NCBI GenBank assembly: GCA_002503985.1
Contig: DASW01000004.1
Location: 1 to 47,053 of the forward strand
Length of the DNA: 47,053 nucleotides
Source: Thermoplasmata archaeon UBA61
Lineage (GTDB): Archaea > Thermoplasmatota > Thermoplasmata > Lutacidiplasmatales > UBA184
Direction: 5' to 3'
Of the stretch, positions 41,542-47,053 are shown piece after piece; positions within the stretch are counted from its first letter, which is position 1, and every line of letters begins with the position of its first letter. The notes beneath the pieces are model-generated. The model made no database searches. It had not been told where the DNA came from and saw only the letters and a list, made by a program, of their open reading frames with translations. The position numbers and the translations under genes were made by a program.

Positions 41542-43206
41542 TTAGGCCAGGTAATCGCGAGGCAGCGTTCTCAGTTCCGTGAACGTCTCGTTCGCAATCG
41601 AGAGGAACTTCTCGATGTCCTTCTCGGTGTGCGCGCTCGAGAACGTTAGTCGTTCATAGTTGTCCGGATGGATGTAGATCCCCTTGTCGAGCAGGAGCTG
41701 GTGATGCCGCAGGTACAGATTCCAGTCGATCTGGAGGGACTCGCGGTAGTTGATGATCTTCTTCCTTCGTGTGAAGAAGAACTGCAGCATCCCGTTCACC
41801 CACTGAACGAGGACGTTCATCTTGGCATCTCGGCCCGCTTCCTCGAGGCCCTTCCCGAGCTTGTCCGTGAGCTTCCCGACCCGGGCGTAGAGGTCCTCGC
41901 CGCCTCGGCTGAGCATCTTCAGGTTCGCGAGCGTCCCGGCCATGACGAGGTTGTTCGCGTTGTAGGTGCCGCCGAAGCTGATCCTCCCGGGGGCGATGAG
42001 GTCCATGTACTCCGCCTTCCCGGAGACGGCCGAAACGGGCACGCCGCCGCCGAGCGCCTTCGCCCAGCAGGAGATGTCGGGCTCGACGTTGTAGAGCTGC
42101 TGGGCCCCGCCCGGCGCGACCCGGAAGCCCGTGAACACCTCGTCGAAGATGACGAGCATGTCGTTCTGGTGCGCGATCTCGATCAGGCGCTTCAGGTAGT
42201 CCGGTGCCGGCGGGATGATGCCGGAGTTCGCCATGATCGGTTCTAGGATCACGCACGCGAGGCGCTCCCGGTACCGTCGGACGATCCGCTCGAACGCGGT
42301 GACCGAGTTGTAGGGCGCGACCATGACGTAGTCGGTGACGCCGGGAGGGATTCCCGCGGAGTTCGGGAGCGGGCGGGGATATTCGTCGAGGCCCGCGACG
42401 ATCGGGGGCGCTTCCGCGCTGATGAGCGCGATGTCGTGCTGCCCGTGGTAGTGGCCCTCGAACTTCAGGATCGCATCCTTGCCCGTGACCGCACGCGCGA
42501 TGCGGATCGCGTTCATGGTCGCGTCCGAGCCGCTCGTGCAGAACGCGACCCGCTCCGCGTTCGGGACGAGCTTCCGGAAGAGCTTCGCGACTTCGACCTC
42601 GATCTCGCTCGGCGAGCCGAACTGCAGGCCGAGCTCGGCCTGCTCCTGGATCGCCTTGACCTGCGCCTCGGGGGCGTGGCCGTTGATCAGGACCCCGTAG
42701 GAGAGCATGAAGTCGAGGTACTCGTTACCGTCCTCGTCCCAGATCCGCGAGCCTTTGCCTCTCGCGATGAACGGCGCGACCGGGTCGTAGGACGCCGTCC
42801 GGATGAGGGAGCTCGACCCGTTCGGGATGTGCTTCTTGGCCTCCTCGAACAGCTTCAGGCTCTTCTTCAGCTTGGGAATCAGGCGGGCGATCGAGATTGG
42901 GATGGGCGGTTCCGCTTCGGGGCCGGGCGTGGCCTCCTTGACCGCCTCTTTGGCGGGTTCCTTGGTGGCCTCCTTCGGGGACTCCTTGACCGCCTCTTTG
43001 GGGGATTCCTTCGGCGACTCCTTCTTCTTCTCCTCGGACGGTCCGCCCGCCGGAGCCGGAGGGGAAGGGGCCGAGGGAGGGGGGATGGCCGACCCTTCCG
43101 CGGTCAGTCGGGAAAGCCCGGGCGGCCCTCGTTCGAGGGTCTCCGGGGAGGGGTCAACCTCAGGGGTCCGAGACGGCAACACCGGGGCGGGGTTCAGCTC
43201 CGCCAT
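41542..43206 (-). CDS. class III aminotransferase (GSA aminomutase-like) with Lys/Glu/Ser/Pro-repeat N-terminus
   Basis: The catalytic part starts around residue 105 and has GSRIWDEDGNEYLDF, FCTSGSDATMNAIR, EGHYHGQHD, Asp355 in LVIFDEVFTGFR and the PLP Lys383 in CWAKALGGGVP. This resembles glutamate-1-semialdehyde aminomutase and related omega-aminotransferases. The first 100 residues are unusual: Pro-rich, then a run of short repeats of the type KESPKE and KEAVKE (about 60-92), surely disordered. The ATG at 43206 has a strong TATATATAA box about 44 bases upstream. The gene heads the minus-strand series with dppBCDF, linking this enzyme to the imported substrate. Confidence 0.87.
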   Translation of the reverse strand: MAELNPAPVLPSRTPEVDPSPETLERGPPGLSRLTAEGSAIPPPSAPSPPAPAGGPSEEKKKESPKESPKEAVKESPKEATKEPAKEAVKEATPGPEAEPPIPISIARLIPKLKKSLKLFEEAKKHIPNGSSSLIRTASYDPVAPFIARGKGSRIWDEDGNEYLDFMLSYGVLINGHAPEAQVKAIQEQAELGLQFGSPSEIEVEVAKLFRKLVPNAERVAFCTSGSDATMNAIRIARAVTGKDAILKFEGHYHGQHDIALISAEAPPIVAGLDEYPRPLPNSAGIPPGVTDYVMVAPYNSVTAFERIVRRYRERLACVILEPIMANSGIIPPAPDYLKRLIEIAHQNDMLVIFDEVFTGFRVAPGGAQQLYNVEPDISCWAKALGGGVPVSAVSGKAEYMDLIAPGRISFGGTYNANNLVMAGTLANLKMLSRGGEDLYARVGKLTDKLGKGLEEAGRDAKMNVLVQWVNGMLQFFFTRRKKIINYRESLQIDWNLYLRHHQLLLDKGIYIHPDNYERLTFSSAHTEKDIEKFLSIANETFTELRTLPRDYLA

Positions 43207-43245
43207 AAATACAGTTTCCGGGCGTTTGTCGGACCCCTAGGGGTC

Positions 43246-43254
43246 TATATATAA
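43246..43254 (-). promoter_or_regulatory. strong TATA box before the aminotransferase-dpp series
   Basis: TATATATAA (plus-strand reading 43246-43254) is the most AT-rich element seen here, centred 44 bases before the ATG at 43206, giving a leader of about 17 bases. A second AT-rich box, GTTTTATATGG, lies at about 43319-43328 in the same intergenic region with no assigned gene. Confidence 0.6.
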
Positions 43255-43402
43255 TTGGCTGGGCCCGAGAATACGAGGTACAACCAACGTTATGTAGATA
43301 AGCGCGTGCGCAAAGTGGGTTTTATATGGCCTAACCTGTTATTTTCTTGTCGCGATACGATAGAAACGAGGCGGAAATGGTTGGGAATCGCCCTCCCGGC
43401 CT

Positions 43403-44593
43403 CTAACCAGTCTTCCGAGGCGGTAGTGGGCCTTCGGGGGGCGTGATCGTCATGTCGACCCCTCGCTTCGTGAGGCCGGCCCGGAACGGCTCGGGCGGGA
43501 TGCAGAGCTCGGGGGGCAGCACGCCTTCCCCGGGGACCTTGCCTTGCGCGATGAGCTCCGCGCCCACCGCACCCGCGATCCCTACCGCATACTCGGTCAC
43601 CGTGAGATGCCAGTCGGGCCGTGGCGGGAACCTGGCGATCGCGTGCCGGACGACGGGTTTGCCTCCCTTCGCGCCGCGGACCTCGATATCGAAGACCTCC
43701 CAGTCGTTGAAGACGACCCCTTCGGGGACCCCAAGGAGCTTCCCGTGCTTGAGGAGGGCCAGCGTGAACTCCCGGGGCGTGACCTTCTGCCCCTTGACCT
43801 CCAGCGGTTTGTCAGAGGCCAGGCCGAGCAGGGCCATCGTGCGCAGCACCTCGATTCCGGGACCTCCCTCCTTCCATTCACAGTGCTTGATACCCTTCGA
43901 GCGCAGGCTCTCGGGCAGCGTCGCTGGCTCGGAGTGCAGCGTCCGGTAGACGCGAGTCTTTCCGACCGGGGGCCCGAAGTCGAACTCCTCGGCCGAGCTC
44001 ATGGGCGGGTATTCCTTGTAGGCACCCCCCTCGAAGACCTGCGCCGGCAGGACCATCTCGTCGAGGAAGGTGCTCGGTGACCAGGTGAACGAGATCTCGG
44101 GTCCTCCGACCGTGAGGTCCTTCCAACCGTCCCGGATCACGAGCGACTCGACCCGGTCGAGGTCTTGGCAGGCCTGCATCGCGAGCACGTTCGAGACCCC
44201 GGGAACCTCCCCGAGGCCGGGGATGGCGAGCAGCTTCGCGCGCTTGAACGCGTCATGCATCGCGAGCTGGCGGCGGGTCATGTGGAAGAGACCGCCGAAG
44301 TCGAGGTAGGGGACGTGCGCTTCGAGCGCGGCCTCCATCACGGACAGGTTGAACTGATACTGGACGGCGTTCACGACCACGTCGGCCCCGCGGAGAAGCT
44401 TCGCGACCGCCGCCTTGTTCCCGGCGTCAACGGTCACCGCGGTGGCACGCGATCCGGCGGCTTTCGCCGCCGCCTTGGCGAGCTCCGCATCGAGGTCTGC
44501 GACGACCACCGAATCGAACACGCCCCCCGTCGCGAGGTCCCGCACCGAACACTGTCCCGTTAGCCCTCCACCGCCCAGTACTACGGCTTTCAT
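43403..44593 (-). CDS. saccharopine dehydrogenase-like oxidoreductase
   Basis: A 396-residue protein with the Rossmann motif VVLGGGGLTG at the very start, VVADLDAE ending the second strand, GADVVVNAVQYQFN, VPYLDFGG and GLGEVPGVSNVLA. These are shared with saccharopine dehydrogenases and related carboxynorspermidine/opine-type enzymes, and with the gene at 33281-34453. It should oxidise or reduce an N-substituted amino acid with NAD(P). The ATG at 44593 is preferred over a GTG at 44599 because of a GGTGGAG motif about ten bases before it; a TATA-like GTATAGC lies at 44631-44637. It is on the same strand as, and upstream of, the aminotransferase-dpp series. Confidence 0.85.
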   Translation of the reverse strand: MKAVVLGGGGLTGQCSVRDLATGGVFDSVVVADLDAELAKAAAKAAGSRATAVTVDAGNKAAVAKLLRGADVVVNAVQYQFNLSVMEAALEAHVPYLDFGGLFHMTRRQLAMHDAFKRAKLLAIPGLGEVPGVSNVLAMQACQDLDRVESLVIRDGWKDLTVGGPEISFTWSPSTFLDEMVLPAQVFEGGAYKEYPPMSSAEEFDFGPPVGKTRVYRTLHSEPATLPESLRSKGIKHCEWKEGGPGIEVLRTMALLGLASDKPLEVKGQKVTPREFTLALLKHGKLLGVPEGVVFNDWEVFDIEVRGAKGGKPVVRHAIARFPPRPDWHLTVTEYAVGIAGAVGAELIAQGKVPGEGVLPPELCIPPEPFRAGLTKRGVDMTITPPEGPLPPRKTG

Positions 44594-44653
44594 CGACACA
44601 CTCCACCGGTCGAGTGCCCGAGCCAGGTGGGCTATACGAACCTTCGGGTGTTC

Positions 44654-45298
44654 TCAACCACGCCGCCGGGCCGGAGCGCGTCGGATGGGGGATTTAGACT
44701 TAGGGGTCGAGGTCGGGGAGGACGTCACCGGCGTCGGGTCGGGGGCCCTCGGGCTCGCTGAGGTCCGTGTCAGAAGGTCCCGGAAGGTGTCGAAATGCCG
44801 CAGGAACGGGTCCGCCCTCCGCTGGTCCTCGAGCTCGCCGAGCGCGATCTCGAGCGTGGCCTTGGCCTTGGGATCCCCCGTCGACGCGCGGACCAGGTAG
44901 ACGCAGAGCACCTGGTAGTGCGGGAGGACGAACGCGTCGGTGCGGGGCGTGCTCATGTCCCCCTTGCGGGGACGGTAGATCCGCTCGACGGGGACCGCCT
45001 CCGCGACCACCCGACGGTGCGAGAAGCCGAAGTACCGTCCGGGCCCCAGGATCCGGGTGACCTCCCGGATGTTGCCGTTCAGGTTGTTCGTCAGGCGGTC
45101 GCACTCGTGCCAGCACCAGAGGCCGAAACCGTAGTCGCCCTCCTGGTAGGCCTCCCAGGCCTGCTCGTACAGCCTCCGCTCCCGTTCCTCCTGGGGGAGC
45201 TCGGGACCGATAGCCGCCTTCCAGTCGGAGATGAGGAGGTCGACCCGCATCGAAGGGGAAAACTCCTTGAACGTCGGCACGTCGTTCGAGGCGGGCAT
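44654..45298 (-). CDS. hypothetical protein, 214 aa
   Basis: I cannot assign a family with confidence. The central part is helical and Trp/Cys-containing (YGFGLWCWHECDRL), followed by GPGRYFGFSHRRVV and ALGELEDQRRADPFLRHF. The last 45 residues are Pro/Ser/Arg-rich and probably disordered. No signal peptide or membrane segment is present. The ATG at 45298 lies 23 bases after the stop of the upstream amidohydrolase, so the two are likely co-transcribed. Confidence 0.6.
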   Translation of the reverse strand: MPASNDVPTFKEFSPSMRVDLLISDWKAAIGPELPQEERERRLYEQAWEAYQEGDYGFGLWCWHECDRLTNNLNGNIREVTRILGPGRYFGFSHRRVVAEAVPVERIYRPRKGDMSTPRTDAFVLPHYQVLCVYLVRASTGDPKAKATLEIALGELEDQRRADPFLRHFDTFRDLLTRTSASPRAPDPTPVTSSPTSTPKSKSPIRRAPARRRG

Positions 45299-45321
45299 GC
45301 CCCCGCGAGCGTCGGGGGAGG

Positions 45322-46899
45322 TTAACCCCTTGCTCCCCGTTCCGCTTCCCCGACGGGGGAGACGCGGACCCCGTCAACCCATGTCTCCCGGACCGCTGTT
45401 GCCCCGAGCCGGATCGCCTCTCCGAGGTTCCTCGCGTCGAGAACGATGAGGTCGGCCTTCGAGCCCACCTCCAGGGACCCCAGCGAGGGTTCTCCGAGAG
45501 CCTTTCCGGCGTTGCTCCCGTACAGGCACGCCGCCTCTTCGAACGTCAGCGCCTCCCGTGGGTCCGGGTTCGCCGACCGCCCGAGCTCGTCGCGCCGCTC
45601 CGTCGCGGCCCGGAGGCCGCGCCAGGGGTCGGGGGGGTCGTACGGCGTGTCGCTCGAACCCACCAGGAGATGGCCTAGGTCGGTGAGGGTCCGGAACGCG
45701 TAGGCCCAGCGCACGCGGTCGGCGCCGAGCCGGTCGGAAAGCCAGGAGTCGCTCCAGACGAACCCCGGCTGGACGACCAGGGCGGGTCGGACGGTGTTCA
45801 GAACGGACAGGACCGATGGGGGGGTCAATCCGACGTGCTCGATCCGCGCGCAGGCGCCCACGCGTCGGACGTACGGGGCGAGCAGGTGAGCGGCTCGTTC
45901 GACCGCGCGGTCCCCGATCGCGTGCAGGGCGGGGGCGAGGCCGAGGTCGCTCGCGGTCGCCAGCGCGCGCGAAAGCGCCTCGTCGGGCTCGACCGCGAGC
46001 CCGCTCCCTTCCGGGGCGTCGGCGTAGGGCTCCGAGAGCCATGCGGTCCGGGGACCGAAGGCCCCGTCCGTGAACCCCTTCGTCCCGACCACCGCGAACC
46101 GACCCGGACGACCGACCGGCGCTAGGTCCGGGCCGCGCACGTCGCCGATCGATAGGAGCCGCAGGTAGCATCGGACCCGGATCGGGAGACGACCCTCTGC
46201 GGCCAGCGACCGGAGCCCTGCGAGCTCCTCCGGCGAGACGTTCATCGACGCGACCGTGGTGAGCCCGAACGAGGCTAGGAACCCGAGGGTTCGGACCATC
46301 GCCTCCGGGTCGAGCGGCGTCTCGGTCAGGGGGGCCACCCACCGAAGGGCCTCCTCGTACAGGATCCCGTTCGCCCTACCGCCCGCCGTCGTTCCGACCC
46401 GGCCGCGGAGCTCGGTCGCCGACCGCGACTCGACGCCCGCCGCGGCGAGGGCCCGATCGTTCGCCACCGCGGCGTGCCCGCTCGCGTGATAGAGGACCAC
46501 GGGGCGGTCGTTCACCACCCGGTCCAAGTCCTCGCGAAGTGGCCAGCGGCCGTGGAGGCCGCGGTCTACGTCCAGACCGACTCCGACCACGGGCCCGGTG
46601 GGGTGGGCCGCGGACCACTCTCGGAGCCTCCGAATAAGGTCGTCCAGGCCACGGACCTCTGTGAGGTCCAGGCCCTCGCGGAACCGGGCAAGGTCCTCCA
46701 CGTGGAGATGGGCGTCGATGAGCCCGGGGAGCACGAGCCGTCCCCCCAGCCGAACGACCTCGGTGCCCGTCGGGGCCGACCGCCGGACTTCTGCCTCCGA
46801 CCCCACGGCGACGACCGTTCCTTGGTCCACGAGAACCGCATCGGCGTAGCGCCCTCCCGTGAAGACCCGACCCCCGGTCCAAAGTCGTGCCTCGCCCAT
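45322..46899 (-). CDS. YtcJ-like amidohydrolase
   Basis: A 525-residue enzyme of the YtcJ/amidohydrolase-3 group. It has the N-terminal beta-sandwich, the metal motif DAHLHVED (His64, His66) after LPGLIDAH, VGTKGFTDGAFGPRTA, HAIGD and IEHVGL, and SSDTPYDPPDPW near residue 416, all in the usual order. The C-terminus closes the sandwich (GSKADLIVLDARN). Such enzymes hydrolyse amides, formamides or cyclic ureides. The ATG at 46899 is the only good start. It lies 70 bases downstream of glnA on the same strand and could feed ammonia or amino compounds into nitrogen metabolism. Confidence 0.87.
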   Translation of the reverse strand: MGEARLWTGGRVFTGGRYADAVLVDQGTVVAVGSEAEVRRSAPTGTEVVRLGGRLVLPGLIDAHLHVEDLARFREGLDLTEVRGLDDLIRRLREWSAAHPTGPVVGVGLDVDRGLHGRWPLREDLDRVVNDRPVVLYHASGHAAVANDRALAAAGVESRSATELRGRVGTTAGGRANGILYEEALRWVAPLTETPLDPEAMVRTLGFLASFGLTTVASMNVSPEELAGLRSLAAEGRLPIRVRCYLRLLSIGDVRGPDLAPVGRPGRFAVVGTKGFTDGAFGPRTAWLSEPYADAPEGSGLAVEPDEALSRALATASDLGLAPALHAIGDRAVERAAHLLAPYVRRVGACARIEHVGLTPPSVLSVLNTVRPALVVQPGFVWSDSWLSDRLGADRVRWAYAFRTLTDLGHLLVGSSDTPYDPPDPWRGLRAATERRDELGRSANPDPREALTFEEAACLYGSNAGKALGEPSLGSLEVGSKADLIVLDARNLGEAIRLGATAVRETWVDGVRVSPVGEAERGARG

Positions 46900-46969
46900 C
46901 GATAGCCTGCGGTCGCCGGAGGATGGGGGAATGGGATGAAAGGGTTGGCCGCGGTCGCGCTCCGTTCCC

Positions 46970-47053
46970 TTAGACGTCCATGTACCGGTAGAACTCGTAG
47001 GGGTGGGGTCGCAGGTTGAGCTCGAGCTGCTCCTCGCGCTTGAGCTCGATGTA
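46970..47053 (-). CDS. glnA: glutamine synthetase, C-terminal fragment (cut by window edge)
   Basis: The last 27 codons of a minus-strand gene run off the right edge. The translation begins YIELKREEQ and ends HPYEFYRYMDV before a TAA. This matches the C-terminal helix of type I glutamine synthetases, where IELKR and a final WE or YEFxRY segment are conserved. The enzyme would fix ammonia into glutamine. Only the end is visible, so active-site residues cannot be checked. Confidence 0.75.
   Translation of the reverse strand, partial: YIELKREEQLELNLRPHPYEFYRYMDV

Noticed and set aside
43255..43446. A 63-codon plus-strand frame in the AT-rich region between the aminotransferase and the second saccharopine dehydrogenase-like gene
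   Set aside because: It overlaps the end of the opposite gene, has no ribosome-binding motif and starts at the edge of a TATA box that serves the minus strand.
1..47053. Search by eye for CRISPR arrays, rRNA, complete tRNA genes, transposases and integrases
   Set aside because: No regularly spaced repeats, no rRNA blocks and no complete tRNA fold were seen, and no protein shows transposase or integrase motifs. Eye inspection can miss divergent or short cases.

Overview
The window looks like part of an archaeal chromosome, most likely a GC-rich member of the Thermoplasmatota. That placement is an inference from gene style, not from a marker gene. Supporting signs are AT-rich TATA-like boxes about 23-45 nt in front of many starts, several genes with very short leaders or none, Asn/Thr-rich extracellular binding proteins held by one N-terminal membrane segment, and the tail of a glutamine synthetase at the right edge. 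I found no rRNA, complete tRNA, CRISPR array, transposase or integrase.

Left part (about 0.1-18.7 kb): a defence and accessory island. It holds small membrane or secreted proteins and several unknowns, an HNH endonuclease, a lone HicB-like protein, and a PD-(D/E)XK-type nuclease. Next come a zinc-ribbon/DUF4145-like protein overlapped by a MutL/MORC-type GHKL ATPase, a DndC-like sulfurtransferase without other Dnd genes, and a DUF429 RNase H-like protein. The part ends with a complete type I restriction-modification operon in the order R-S-S-M, with two full-length specificity genes. Codon wobble positions look more AT-rich here than further right, and a 25-nt tRNA 3'-end-like fragment sits at 5.5 kb. 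Both fit acquisition by transfer.

Middle (about 18.9-31.1 kb): small membrane proteins, a cupin and a lone PAS protein, then a catabolic cluster. It has three class III aminotransferases, three aldehyde dehydrogenases (one methylmalonate-semialdehyde dehydrogenase type, one PatD-like) and a TIM-barrel amidohydrolase. Aminotransferase and aldehyde dehydrogenase genes sit side by side, which suggests that omega-amino acids or amines are converted to semialdehydes and then to acids.

Right part (about 31.2-47 kb): two highly similar oligopeptide-type solute-binding proteins flank a saccharopine-dehydrogenase-like gene. A minus-strand series then encodes an aminotransferase with a Lys/Glu/Ser/Pro-repeat N-terminus followed by DppB, DppC, DppD and DppF transporter subunits. 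The DppF ATPase carries an unusual charged helical insertion of roughly 170 residues. A second saccharopine-dehydrogenase-like protein, an unknown protein, a YtcJ-like amidohydrolase and the 3' end of glnA complete the window. Together the middle and right parts look like one system for importing nitrogen-containing compounds (peptides, opines or polyamine-like molecules) and breaking them down.
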